From Paragyromitra xinjiangensis (Eukaryota > Ascomycota > Pezizomycetes > Pezizales > Discinaceae): 64,000 nucleotides of DNA. The stretch is from positions 62,001 through 126,000 of the forward strand of contig JBCAMK010000018.1 in assembly GCA_038503065.1 (NCBI GenBank). The letters are read 5' to 3'. A program made the position numbers and the translations under genes. The notes beneath the pieces were generated by a model. It was not told the origin of the DNA and made no database searches. It worked only from the letters and a program-made list of their open reading frames with translations. Within the stretch, counting starts at the first letter, position 1. Each line of letters begins with the position of its first letter. This document shows, one piece after another, positions 1-12,300 of this stretch.

Positions 1-1501
1 TTCCGGCGTCCAGCTAAGTCGTCGGTATATTAGCACATATTCAGCCACGGAACAGATAGAGTAGTTTGGAGTCGATATTTGAGGCGCAAAGACAGAAGAT
101 TCCAAACCCTCATAGCATCCTTTGCAGTAGCTATTCGGATCCTCGCCCTGCACCCCAAATCCTTCTCCACCCCCAAAGAACTCACCCAAGCACCCTCGTA
201 AACAGCGCCAAAGTAAGCCCATCCAGCCCCTGCATCGCACTCAACAGATTATACTTCCCAATCTCCTTCAACTCCTTATCCTTCGGCCATGCCCCAACCG
301 GCAACTTAAAAATCTTCTCCTTTACATCCACAAACCCCGCATCCTCCATCCACCTCTTCATTAGATGCGCCATATTCCCCGGCTTCCCAAACTTACCCGC
401 CGCAAGATCCATATTCTTCGACCAGAGCGCTACGGGCGACTCAGGCTTAAGAGAGCCATCATCGGAGAAGACATCGAGCGTAGGTTCTTTGGATTCAAGG
501 TATCCACCAGGTTTGAGTGCACTGCCAGAGTTAGTGCTATGTTTCCAGGACCTCGATTACCATATCGTATTGAAGTTTCGAGTTTCTAGTGCAAGACTCA
601 AGAATCAAAACCCCGGAGTGGGGGATTTAGAACCCACATATACGCTTTCTTATACAGCACTGTCCAGTCGCTCACACATATTATCAGATATCGAATGTGT
701 ATGAGATCGAAATTCTCCTCGCCAGTCGCCCAATTACTCTCGAGGTCGTCTATTTCGAAATGGAGATTCGGTGGCACCCAGGTTGGTTGGATAGGGGAGA
801 GATCGTTCCCAATGACCTATACAGAAGGGAGAAATTAGTTAATTTATGGAATTTTTAGGGAAGATTCGACCCACCTGCGCCGAAGGAAACCGGTCTGCTA
901 CATCCATTGCCCAAATTCCAGTCCCAGTACCAATATCTAGTATTTTCTATTCACAGTTATTAGCTCATGCATGATACTCAAGTGCGGGTAACTAACCTGT
1001 GGGTTTTCACCAATGGGAGCGAGGAAAGGCTCGCCGTGGAGAGCTAAGGTGGTCAAGTGGTGGCTAAAAGGTTAGCATCAATTCTACAGTATCGAGTGAG
1101 AGAGAGAACGGTTGGTGACCCACAATATATCTAATTGCTCGTTTTGTGTTTCATCATTTGGTGAATAGTATGCACCCCTCCGGAAGGCATGATATCGACG
1201 GCCATTCTCATATCTAGAGAAGCGTTAGAGTTGATGGTAGTACCAAGGGTGTTTGGCACTTACTGGTAGTCGAGAACACTAGCTTTCAAGGATGTTGTTA
1301 CGCTCTCACTGAATAGTAACTAGATGTTAGCCAGTGCTACATGAACCTACCGTGGGCTGTAGCAGAGTCGGACTTACAGACAATCGGGGCAGAGAGGGCA
1401 GCCATCTGCGTCCTATTCGGTCAGTTAACAATTAGAGTACGTAGGTCCTCTGGTAGCTAGACTGAATAGCATACCTCAGAATCAACAGCAATTGGCGCCA
1501 T
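1..1501 (-). CDS. SAM-dependent methyltransferase (LaeA-like fungal type), 3' end cut by window edge
   Basis: Probable class I S-adenosylmethionine-dependent methyltransferase of the fungal family often found near secondary-metabolite genes; its substrate cannot be told. I trace nine exons whose phases all agree: 1501-1475, 1412-1378, 1308-1264, 1213-1124, 1063-997, 946-875, 816-644, 521-186 and 13-1, where the window ends. Family signatures are YENGRRYHAFRRGAY, the SAM-binding ILDIGTGTGIWAMDVA, NDLSPIQPTWVPPNL with EIDDLE, FDLIHIR and LKPGGYLE. Near the cut end, GWTPE follows ALFTRVLG, as expected just before the family C-terminus. The start at 1501 opens a nine-codon first exon (MAPIAVDSE); the first two small exons are the least certain part. 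The plus-strand ORF over 66-704 is an antisense shadow. Seen: motifs and splice phases. Known: family fold. Inferred: enzymatic activity. Confidence 0.86.
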
Positions 1502-4500
1502 TCGGACCCTCTTCCCGTGAGAATATCCAACTAACGTAGAGCTAATAGGCTAATAGTATTGTAGCTTGAATACTTACTTCAGTTCCAAAGCGCAGGAGGG
1601 CTAAACGGCGGCTGTATTCGCGGATGAATGACTCTGACCAGGAGTGGATGTTATTCTGGAAGACCAAATAGCCCTCCTATAATCTCTTGCAATGAGATAT
1701 AAGCGCGACTACATATGTCTACGTGTACAATTCAGGCTCTCCAGAGACATCGCTTGAGGATTTGTGTGGCCACAGTTTAGCGAAGCAAGACATTAATTCT
1801 GTTGTACTCGCACTCTAGCATTAGGAATTTCCTTTTCTGCTACCCAAAGGGGAGAAGTTAATCGTGTGGTTTATTGAAAAAGGAATATTGCGTATACTCT
1901 CCACATCCAAGAGAAGACGTAACGCCATTGTAGCTAAGCGATCCATAGCAATTATGCCAGCATTAGAATAGAGTACCGGTACCCAGTACCATGTACAGAT
2001 CTTTCTTATTCTGGGGTTGGGGTCTATAGGAGGAGAAAGGGTCGCCGTGAAACAATGTTAGCGATTTCGGAATGCCGAAACTGGAACCTAGAGACTGAGC
2101 ACACGGTACTTGAAACCTCAGCACTGTTCTTCATCCTACACTCGTCGCGCCCCCTGCCAAACCCCTCTCTAACACAGGAGAATACATCCCAAGCCCCTTG
2201 TAACCGAGCTGTTTGGTATTGATATGTCACAGCCGGAGATGGCCAGATCCCCATACGATCTTACCGACAGAAAAGGCTTTCCGGTGTGGACAAGTGCGGA
2301 TTGTCTTACACGTTCATCTTCTTTTTCTCCAGGCTGATCAGTTTCGCCCTGCCGCCTTGTCCCTGGTGAGACATTTCAGATCCTGGAAATTTAAATAAAA
2401 AAAAAACAAGGATCAAAGAGTGGGAATTCTCCTCCCGCAAGCTTGATGGATCGAGGTCACATCCAATAACTCCAGTCTGTGCGAGGGGGAAAATAGATGA
2501 AAATAAAAATAAACCGCTCCTTTCAAGATCGTTTCATGGAGAAGCTAGTTCCTTGCACACCAAGGCTTAGGGCGAGATCCAGGAGCACTGCGTGGGAAAT
2601 ACTTGCAGCTTACAATATCACAAGTCCAGAAGCGACTGATGCCCAATCCGCGGCTCTGACTGGTCGAGTGACCACAGATGAGTGAGGGCTCGGAACCAGC
2701 TTCCAGCCCACTATATCGTGATCGATCGCAATTTACTTGGCATCGCGCCGGAGCCATGGTATTGGAATCTAATAATCAGACCTATCATTGTCTTAACATC
2801 GGTAAAGCTGACCGATCTTGCACCGCCCAACCAAGACACAGCGCCCGGAGTCCGGATGAACGTCAGGAGTGATTACTTGGTGGTTTGTACTTGGAGAAGC
2901 ATTTCCGAAAAGATGATTGCCAGTAATCAGCGGATCAACGGGAACAGGACCCCGAGTGCCTCGAGAACCAGAATCCCAACCTTTAAACACCCAGGATGTG
3001 CATTAAGTGGCAAGGTTGATTCCGGGCAGGAACAAACATCCGGTCTTTGAGCCTCACGTTTCATGACGACGCCAAGATATATATGTGCTGATGATCTTCA
3101 TCCTGTCTCTGGGCAGCGATGTAGTGATGTATTTCCTCTTTGGGCACTTGATAATGGCATGATGGAAGCACAGATTCCTCGCCCTGAAGTCAGCACCTAA
3201 TTTCATTCCGCAGTATTATGAAACCATGCTTAGTATACGTATATATGCCCGAGAATCAGCCCATCCGCAAACCCATCTCTTCCCAGCGTAAGCACTGACA
3301 ATGGAGCGGGGCCGAAAACGCCGAGTTGAATCGTATCATTGATGCCCTAGGGCGAGATAATCCTCCCCCAAACGGAGAGCGGCAGTAGAGCACGGTGCTA
3401 ACACCACGCCATTGGTGGGGTCTCTCTCGTCAATTTAAAGACGCTCCTTGCGTGAGCATGAGGAACAAATAAAAATAGTACCACCGGCGATGAAACGAGA
3501 TGGGGACTAATTCCCCATACCCGCCATCACCGCTCAAAGACCCAGATACATGGATTCAGGGATATTCCAGGGTCCACATACCAGCTAGTTCCACCAACCA
3601 CGCTGGGGTGCTCCCAGATCTCTGCCTCGTAGGGATATCCAGAAAGCTTGGGACATGGCCATGTGTGATATGATGTAGTATAGCTGAAGCCTGGAGCGTG
3701 GTATTTCAAATGTGCTGCTGCTCCCGAGGATATGGGATGAGGGATTTTTAGTCCCAGATGAGTGGAACTGGGGCCCGATGGAGGAAATGCGGGGGGGGGG
3801 GGGGAGTGTAGGATGGCTCACTGTATGGTAGGGGTGTCTCGTGCACACGTGAACTTTTTCCACTTCTTTCTTTTTTGCTGCTGATCAGTACATGTACATG
3901 TAATTCAGGATGTGGATATTAAAAACAACAGCCATATATGATATAGTAGGAACCATTCTGAACTGACTGCGAGAGTCTGACGATAAAGTCATACGAGGGA
4001 CCCTCAGTATAATACCGTTATTCTCTGCCGTAGTTGAAATCTCTCGTGTTCAAGATTGCTGTGTGGGGCAGAGCATAGTTTAGTCATGCTATCATAGCAG
4101 AGTCAGTAATCTGTATTATACGACTGTTCATTGGCCAGAGATGTGCCCAGGAGAGTGGTAATCCACCGTCCCTTTATCTCACCTTATCTCCATACGGCAC
4201 GTGTACATGTAGTATCTCTCATTCAGGTAGCATCGTGATGGATTGTCTTCGTTGATCCAGCGGGATACATGGGGGATGAGGTGGGGATAATGCTACAGTG
4301 GATGGGAATAGAACTCTCAGATAGAGATACACTATTCCAGTTGCTATTCGAGGGTGACGATGGTCCACTGCAGTTCAGTAATTACAGGAAATAGGGATAC
4401 ATGTAGTCAAGGCCCGCTCAGACATGTTCTTTCCTGGCCAGGAGTATTCGGACCGATCACCTCCTATCACTCGTCCAACATGAACCTCCGACGATGCCAA

Positions 4501-4650
4501 TATCATCAGTCTGAACACTGTAGAATATTCTACACAGCTGAATACAAATTATTCCCAGAATCCACTATCAAATCCCCCTAGAATTCGCAGGCAGCAGATG
4601 AGGCTCAGCACTCGGGCAGGGTAACTCACCGCCACAGTAGTAATCCTATG
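1502..4650. other. intergenic region, no gene recognised
   Basis: Only ORFs under about 125 codons are present on either strand, none resembling a known family and none with convincing splice sites linking them. ACATGTA-type palindromes recur (3892-3903, about 4203 and 4399) and a 14-G run sits at 3791. The last part probably holds the promoter of the App1-like gene downstream. Confidence 0.5.
3791..3804. repeat. poly-G mononucleotide run (G14)
   Basis: Fourteen consecutive G residues on the plus strand, within non-coding DNA. The exact length is prone to sequencing error. Confidence 0.9.
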
Positions 4651-5074
4651 ACCTCACCTCTTCCCCAGAAACATCATCACGACTTTCTGTGTCCCCATCG
4701 CCCAAAGTCATCTCCATCTTCAACCATCATCCCACATTCTATCCGCTCGTCCATTCCACTCTCTTCGGATTCGCTGCCTTCACTTTCCCCACATCCTCCC
4801 CTCCCTCGCAAATCTGGTTTCACGCGCCCGTCTCAGAAACACCCTCTCTGTCCTTCGCTTCCTCCTCTACCCTGGCCTCCGCGCCCGTTTCCAAAATCGC
4901 ATCTACCGTCTCGTCACAGCTGCAAACTCCCGTATCCGCCGCGGCCCTGTCTCCACCCGCTTGGGCCTTCCCCAGAGCTCCACCAAGCGGGGTCATCTCG
5001 AGTGGAGGAACGACCGTTGGGAACGATCCACTTCTCTACGGACCAAAGCAGCCCACCGGAACGCAACGAGCACC

Positions 5075-7336
5075 ATGCAGGCTTCCGGGGATGCGGGAGG
5101 TGGATGGGGCAGCTACTATAGACAAGTCACGAGCATGGCCGATCCCCCGGAAGGAGGGCGACAGTCGGGTGGGAGGAGGCAGAAGATTGCAGGTTTTCTG
5201 AAATCTGCAAATGAACTGAGGCAGAGCTATTACCAAGGATACTCGAGCAGGAATACGGATATTGATAAAGAATTGGATGATTTTTCGGGGGATCAGCCAA
5301 CCAGCTCGTGGCCGGAAGTGGAGGTGATGAGGAGCGGTGATGAGGAGTTGGTCCTGTACCCAAGCTATGCGAGACGACGGCCTGATAAGCGCAGGAGGAA
5401 TGTTTCGGGCGGGGACTATAGGTCTACAGGGAGACGGGGCAGCGATCAGGGAATGGAAGGCAGCGTACAGGAAGACTGGATGAACGATGAACAGCACGCG
5501 TTGGACGAAGAAGACAATAACATAGTTGACGTCGATGTTCGTGGCTGGCTCTTTGCCCCCCATTCTGGTCCCTTGACAAGGAAGAACCGATACCTTCACT
5601 GGGTCGCCCTGAAATTATGTGGTCTGCCTGCTCAGGTTTCAGCACAGCCTGGGGAACCAGACAGGGCTCCTACGGCTGCGGAAGCAGAATCTACAAGACA
5701 AACTGCAGCAGCTATAGTCCAAAATGGCCGCCCTCCATCCGTATACTCAGTTGACGACAAATTGGAAGAATTAACACGGAATAACTCCACACCTACCAGT
5801 ACAGCTGCGGCAGCAGCGACAGCAGCGGCAAGAAGATTGTCCTGGAGACCGTCAGCGATATCGAGCCCTAGTACCCAGTCCATACCCTCGCAACAGCAGC
5901 AACCACAGCTCAGCCCTGCTGAAATAGCAACCGCTCATAGCGCACTAACTGCCCGGTTGGCCCCGTTCATGCACCGTCCTATTCCAGGCACCCCTGTTAC
6001 GATCTTCTTCTTCAACTCAACGTCCTCGCAATCGCGAACTCTTGTCACAACAGACACCGGTCACTTTTCTGTTCGTGTCGCGCTACCCTTCATCCCGACG
6101 AATGTCCGTGTACTCGCCTCAGAAACACTCTCGGCAACTGAAGGGGTGATTATCCATGAGCCTACGGGGATCTCACTCCTCTCTGATATTGACGACACGG
6201 TCAAGCACTCTGCTGTGTCTATGGGAGCACGTGAAATCTTCCGCAACACATTCACTGCACCATTATCCACATTACACATCCCCGGGGTAGCAGAGTGGTA
6301 CAGCCGACTTGCTGGTGCACCGTATAATGTCAGCTTCCACTACGTATCCAACTCTCCCTGGCAGCTGTACCCAGTCCTGAAGACCTTCTTCGAGGAAGCC
6401 GGACTTCCTCCAGGTAGCATGCATTTGAAACAATATTCTGGCATGCTGCAGGGCATCTTCGAGCCTGTCGCGGAACGCAAAAAGGGTACCGTGGAGAGGG
6501 TTTTGCGGGATTTCCCTGAGAGACGCTGGGTCCTCGTGGGCGATTCGGGAGAGGCGGATTTAGAAGTTTATACCGAGATTGTAGAAAAGTTCCCGGGAAA
6601 AGTGCTAGCTGTTTTCATCAGGGACGTTACCACTACTCCGTCTCCGAATGACAAAGGCTTTTTCGACTCGAATGAGTCGAAGGCTGAGTACGCAAAGACA
6701 ATGCAGGACTGGGCGGATGAAAAAGCTGCGAGTCTCAAAGACGCTGGGAATACGAAAGCCCCGCCGCCACTTCCAAAACGGAGACCTAACTCACCTCAAC
6801 AAGCTCAAGACGAATCCCAGCCGGTAACCCAGCGCCTAGAAGCTAGGGAACCAGAATCCTCCTCGTCATCAATAAGCGGGAAGACACCACCGCCTCCAAG
6901 ACCTGCAAAGCCGCCAGCACTGCAGGGACTAAAACGCACGAATACTGCTTCAGCAGCTATTCCTACACAGTCTCCAACAAAATCACCAACATCTAGTTTC
7001 CGTGGACCTCCCCCATCTCCGCCGCCACCACCACTACCTCGTCGCACTGCAACAATGTCGAGTATGGAAGGGAACACATTTTCTAGTCCTAAACCTACGT
7101 CTATTCCATCGCCGAACATCCCGTCTTCCTCGTTCTCGCCTGCACCCTCACTTGTAGCGCAGCAGCAGCAGCAGGAGATGCTGTTGAGTAAGAAAGAGGA
7201 GCTGTGGATGAGGAGATGGGAGCATGCTCAGATGATCATGGGTAGGAATGGAGTTCCACTGCATAGCTGGAGAACAGGTGAGGATGTAGAGGTTATCTGT
7301 CGGGGCGTGATTGAGGAGGCTTTGTGGGGAAAATAA
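5075..7336 (+). CDS. App1-like phosphatidate phosphatase (DUF2183 / HAD-type)
   Basis: Resembles yeast App1, a Mg-dependent phosphatidate phosphatase of cortical actin patches that links lipid turnover to endocytosis. From the ATG at 5075 the protein has 753 residues. The HAD-type DxDxT motif is D371-I-D373-D-T375 within LLSDIDDTVKHS; SNSPWQLYPVL follows, and GDSGEAD at 489-495 supplies the late acidic residues. The C-terminal third is proline-rich (PPPLPKRRP, PPPPRPAKPP, PPPPPLPRR), like SH3-binding sites; yeast App1 is known to bind SH3 proteins such as Rvs167. A WMRRWEHAQMIM motif lies near the end. The start is uncertain: the same frame is open back to about 4655 and reads like protein (a hydrophobic LSVLRFLLYPGL stretch, then RNRIYRLV-like text), but has no ATG, so an upstream spliced exon is likely. 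Function is by family; the start is inferred. Confidence 0.9.
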   Translation: MQASGDAGGGWGSYYRQVTSMADPPEGGRQSGGRRQKIAGFLKSANELRQSYYQGYSSRNTDIDKELDDFSGDQPTSSWPEVEVMRSGDEELVLYPSYARRRPDKRRRNVSGGDYRSTGRRGSDQGMEGSVQEDWMNDEQHALDEEDNNIVDVDVRGWLFAPHSGPLTRKNRYLHWVALKLCGLPAQVSAQPGEPDRAPTAAEAESTRQTAAAIVQNGRPPSVYSVDDKLEELTRNNSTPTSTAAAAATAAARRLSWRPSAISSPSTQSIPSQQQQPQLSPAEIATAHSALTARLAPFMHRPIPGTPVTIFFFNSTSSQSRTLVTTDTGHFSVRVALPFIPTNVRVLASETLSATEGVIIHEPTGISLLSDIDDTVKHSAVSMGAREIFRNTFTAPLSTLHIPGVAEWYSRLAGAPYNVSFHYVSNSPWQLYPVLKTFFEEAGLPPGSMHLKQYSGMLQGIFEPVAERKKGTVERVLRDFPERRWVLVGDSGEADLEVYTEIVEKFPGKVLAVFIRDVTTTPSPNDKGFFDSNESKAEYAKTMQDWADEKAASLKDAGNTKAPPPLPKRRPNSPQQAQDESQPVTQRLEAREPESSSSSISGKTPPPPRPAKPPALQGLKRTNTASAAIPTQSPTKSPTSSFRGPPPSPPPPPLPRRTATMSSMEGNTFSSPKPTSIPSPNIPSSSFSPAPSLVAQQQQQEMLLSKKEELWMRRWEHAQMIMGRNGVPLHSWRTGEDVEVICRGVIEEALWGK

Positions 7337-8430
7337 GTTATCGGGTTTCTTGTACTTTGTATTGGTCCTTTTTTTTATTGGGTTTTGGAGTATGGAGTGT
7401 ATGAATGATGTGGTTTGGTTTGGTTTTACGGATACATACATGCGCGTACTGACTAAAGACATGCTTGTTGAATACATACAATATGGTTTTCGTTCGCGTC
7501 TCTTTTCGCGCCTATGGATTTGCGTGCTGCTTCCTGTACTTTGTTTATAATCTTCTGTGGTTTGTAACTGGGAATTGGGCAAGTGGGTTAAAAACCCGAG
7601 TATGAGGGTGGATAAAAATGTTTGATACATACCATAGCATAGCGCGACATAAATGACATTGAGAGATGTTACTCATAGCATCAAGCTCACGAACGAGCAC
7701 TCGATCTGATACAGCACAGTCGTATAACAAACGGACGAAAGAGCTGCCGAGACTCACTGGGTTGTTTCACCAAGTTTGTTCGTTTTGAAATGTGACAAGC
7801 TATTTAGCCGTCACTTTTCGACTCGTCACCTGTTAGGTAATTCGAGTGCTTCCCATCGGCTGCAAGAGTTACTTTCGGGGTCGATGACCGGCCGCAGATG
7901 CTGACGGACAAGGTCAGAAAACCCACACGAATAGGAAGGAACGTTAACGCATAAGCATGCATAAGCACTGGTGACTGGATAGGTGGATTATAGTTGTAGG
8001 AAAAATAATAACAATAATAATAATAAAAGTCCCCCCCCTATTAATGGATGACAGCTCTGTGTACATAATCAGCTCATCTTCCCAGTCTGGCCTGCAATAT
8101 TTGGCCCTTATATTGATGATTCTCGCCACTCTGGACCGACAAATCGATGAATTTCGCCTCTCTCTCGTAATGCTAGCGCTGGGAGTTCAGCTGCGTTCAG
8201 AGCCTATCGGGATCATTGTGGAATTCCGTCTACGATTTGAATCAGCTGGATTTGTTTTTTCTCGCCTGGAGATCTCATTTGAACGTAATCTAATTGCAGA
8301 ACGACTGCTATCTATTAAACTAAAAGCCTATAAATCATCGCAGGAAGCCAAGTACATAAACAAATCCCCCTAAAACACAGGGCTATGGCGGATAGAATTC
8401 CACAAAGATAAACAAAATCCAATAACCCAA
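7337..8430. other. intergenic region between convergent genes
   Basis: Holds the 3' flanks of the App1-like gene and of the orphan on the opposite strand. The open frames here (for example plus strand 8044-8373, 109 codons) resemble nothing known. A simple repeat lies at 8005-8038. Confidence 0.5.
8005..8038. repeat. AAT-rich microsatellite followed by a C run
   Basis: Imperfect AAT trinucleotide repeat, followed a few bases later by a run of C residues, in non-coding DNA. Confidence 0.8.
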
Positions 8431-9329
8431 TCAACTCCTCCTCCTCCTCCAAGACCTGCTTCGTGAGTAATTAGGATCGCTAGGGTTCAAAGGTGGCGAA
8501 TCCCGACCAAGGGCTCTCCAAAGCCTCGAGTCAGTGATTGTGTTACTCGAGCGAGTGCTCCTGAACCTCCTAACAATACTACTACCATGTCTCTGAAACC
8601 AGTTGAATCTGTCCCTTTCGGTCGAAGAGCCTGTACTTTGTTCATCCGCGGTCGGTACTGGGACCTGAATACGTGCTGGGGCTTCTGCCGCACGAACCGA
8701 GCCCGCTCGCCATCGTGAGGGTCTGCGCTCTGTGTTGAATCGTTGGACGATAGGCTCAGGTGTTGTGTTCCGCATAGGCTTAGGCTCACGACCACCGTTG
8801 ATAAGCACCGCTTCGTCGTTCCGTTGCCAATCTGCTTGACATTCTGTAATTGCTGTGTTAAGTTGGCTAAAACCATTAGATCTCTGCCTTGCAAGCCAAT
8901 CCACGTAGGTATCGTGATCACTAACCGCCCAAGCGCAGATCACAATAACATCAGTGAAAAGAAAGCCTGTGCCAACTTCGATGGCAATGATCCGATAAGG
9001 ACTACCACCCTCACCGAAACAGCAAACCTAAATCAGTAATGTCAGCAAACTTAAAGTCGCAGTGTAGGTGGGAATCGTAAAAATAACCAAAACACGGGGG
9101 AAATTCTTACCTCTCCTGGAAATCCCCTTCCTTTTCCTTTCCATGACCTCCCCTGACTCATACTATCGAGGGCAGACCCTTCTAAATCATCATCCATTAG
9201 AGTCTTTCCTACTAGGATTCTATCTTCTTTATACCAAACCCTAACACCTCCGTCGAACCTATTGGTGGCCAAAGAACGTCTACCTGTACCGCCGGTAGAA
9301 GGTCCTGCTGCAGAACTACTTGATGCCAT
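8431..9329 (-). CDS. hypothetical protein, two exons, 271 aa
   Basis: Not recognised. Exon 1 is 9329-9111 and exon 2 is 9027-8431, joined in phase 0 by a GTAAGA...TTTAG intron of 83 nt, giving 271 residues from MASSSSAAGPST. The N-terminal exon is polar and contains FDGGVRVWYKEDRILVGKT. Exon 2 opens with EVCCFGEGGSPYRIIAIE, followed by a hydrophobic stretch around residues 85-110 (GTGFLFTDVIVICAWAV) that may be one membrane segment. The rest is polar and rich in Arg and Ser, ending RSRSWRRRRS. The good splice signals and the continuity across the join support a real gene; no function can be proposed. It converges with the App1-like gene. Confidence 0.68.
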
Positions 9330-12300
9330 ATTGTATTGATATTGTGTATTTGTGGAAAGTTGTTTATGTTTTTTGTTGGATGATATGATTTATTACTAAG
9401 TACGAGAATAAGATATCTATATAAATGAATTCATTTTCAAGTCGTGATCACTCGAGCACTTGGTCGTTCGAGTTGTCTCTTAGGGGCCAACTTGAACTCG
9501 GGAAGTCGACACTCTTGACAGTACTAAACTGACTTGAAATCAAGGTGGAAGGTAAAGTACAGTGTGTCACAAATGGTGGTACTAATTTCTTTGTAGCTGC
9601 CTTGGGGTAGCAAAAACGAGGTCGAAGAGTACTGACTGATGCGATCGTTGTCAACCACTTCAAAACAATTAATCGGTTAGATAAAACCTAATACTCTACA
9701 ACCAGGACAGTTGAATTATGGCGAAACCGACACTCTTAGCATTAAGTCTACTCCTTGCAATCCTACATATCGTCCACTAGTTGCCTTGTAACTGCTAGGA
9801 TCAAGGGAATAGGGATCAGCGAGAGCCGTGAAAAGCGCAACCCCCGTACAAAAGCCCAAGCTCCCCAGGCTAACAAATTCACTATTCCAGGAACCTCTCC
9901 TTTGTGATGGTAAACAGCATCTACTACCATCCTGGTGTTTTGATTTTTACACGTACACATTCGTTTCGGAAGCCCACGCAAGGGCCCTGAAATTGACCAG
10001 GGACCCACCCGATCCCACACCCCTGTCCGGGAATTATCCGAAGCTTCCCGGAAAAACCATGTCCAGTCTAGAACTTTGATGCGGTTTCTTCATCAAAACC
10101 ACACAAAGCAATTGGGCTAAAATGTCGACAATATATTTGATGAACTTCAAGCTTCCGATGATGCTAGGATCAATAATGACCATTATGCAGGTTATATAAA
10201 ACTTACAGTCCAAATGGTACTGAAATAAAACGCCCTGAGAAATCGTGTCTGCCTTGATACTATTTCCTGTTAGGCTAAGAATGATCCTTGACGGCGAGTG
10301 GTGGCCGAGGTATCTTCTATGCATGCGCATACGCGTGAGATCCATCACATCACATGGGCAATGAGTTGCCAGCGAGGGCTTGAAAGGTTGAACCATGAAG
10401 GATGCTTATACCCCGAGGTCGATATTCAGATCACAAAATGTCTATACGAGAAACCACATAGATTCCCACCAGCTGGCGAACCAAACGTAAGCCTTAGGTG
10501 TTTCAAAACGCAGTAACTCGAGAATCAGTGATGCGCAACCACTCATTGTACCCTGTTTAAACAATATGAATGTAACAAGGAAACCACAGATCATCGATCT
10601 GGCGATGGGATCGGTCTTTCCTCTGCCACAGGCCAATCATCGCTAGGCTGACTTCACAGACTGTCACTCGAGTTTCAAGAGTCCCATGCAAGAACACTCC
10701 TACCGAGGAAACAGATAGAGAAGTGCTCCTACACTATTTTTGGTCCTGTTTCTTTCGCCGGAAGACCGCTTATATCGCCGATAAACGAGTGAATTCTCTG
10801 TAGGTATCACAGTATCGCCACCATTTGTTTATTTGCATTTTATTGTTTGCTTTTATTCGGCTGGCCGGCTCAAAGTACGCCTTGAAAGGGGTGCCTCCTT
10901 AGCCAAATTATTTTGAGATTGTAGTCTTGATAAACTCGAGATAGGAATAGGGAAACGTCAAGCGAATAAGTCACTTGATCAACTGGTGAAGTACAAGTTG
11001 ACCATTCAATCCCAGTTATTTAATTTACTCGCCCCTCGCACACTACATGGATAACAACAATGTTGGTATCCATGTTGACCATGGTCAACCATGAGTATAG
11101 TTATATCATTTCTGTCATACATTAATCCCCTTTCAGTGATTAGCCACATGAGAAACATCTTAACTAAAACAATTGAGCGTAGACAAACAAAAAAAAAAGG
11201 CAAATTGAAACTGTGGGCGAACAACATTGATTGAGCAGGGACCCAACCAGCGTGCAAGAAGGATATAGCCTTTGCCTGCGCCTTGCTGTCTCTTTTCTTC
11301 GCACATTCCAAAGTGCGGACCATAGGGTTGGTTGGCGTCGCTGGGCTGCATTCCTATTAGGGACACACAGTGGATTATGTTTGTTTTTCTGCACCACACA
11401 ACACCCCAATTCCTAAACCAATGTTGCACAGCAAAACAAAGTAGAATCTTCGGCAAAATAAGCGCAAGCCAATCGTGGCGGAAGATCAATGTGTTACGGT
11501 GATAAATTCCAGGAATTGACCCACTACCAAGCAAGAACGAGCCCGTTGGGTTTGACCACACTCGGCCACCGTTGTCTGAGGCAAATACCCTTCGAGACCA
11601 ACTCGGCACAGACTTGAAGTTCTATTGACTTGCCAAGCATTGCGGTAACACTATTCAGTTAATGCTCGGCAGTCATAAAACTTGAGACTTTGACGTTCAA
11701 AAGATGTCAGCTGGACTACTGCCCGGTGTTACATGTCTCTCCAGCTATGGTCTGTGTGTCGGAAGCATGTATGGTTATAATGTGTCGCTCTGCAGCCCAG
11801 ACCCATAGGTTTCCGATCCACGATCTCTAATCTGAATGGCTGTCAGATAATAGATCAACTGACGAAGTTTGCCCCAGTTTCTCGGCGTCCTTCTGCGAAC
11901 CGGAAAATTTCCGTAGCCGCACCCCATGAGACAATCATAGCACAAAGTGATGAATTGTAGATTGCAGACGCGTCAGGAAAGTGATCCCCGATATCAAACA
12001 TATAGAACCACTCCTACACATACGCTGTGTCGGCGTATGATTCGGTAGTGAAACCGAAATTCTCGATGTTAAAAGAACGTATCACGCCTCATTGTGCCGG
12101 TTCTTCACCTCTGGGATCAAGCCTGGACTTTGTAAATGGGTATCACGATCAAATACGCGCGTCGGACACTCCCGCTCTGAAACATCAGTGTTGTCTCGCC
12201 AAAGTCTCGATGTCTAACCTCTGATTCCCCTTTGCCCCAAACCTCTGGAGTTGGGGTAAACCCAATTTTCTAATTAAGCGGCTGCAGTTTCAGCTGGCCA

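Noticed and set aside
66..704. 212-codon plus-strand open frame
   Set aside because: It lies antisense to spliced methyltransferase exons with clear family motifs; the plus frame has none.
5036..5599. 187-codon minus-strand frame
   Set aside because: Antisense to the App1-like coding region; no family motif.
11160..11609. 149-codon minus-strand frame in the gene desert
   Set aside because: No domain, odd composition, no splice or start context that supports a gene.
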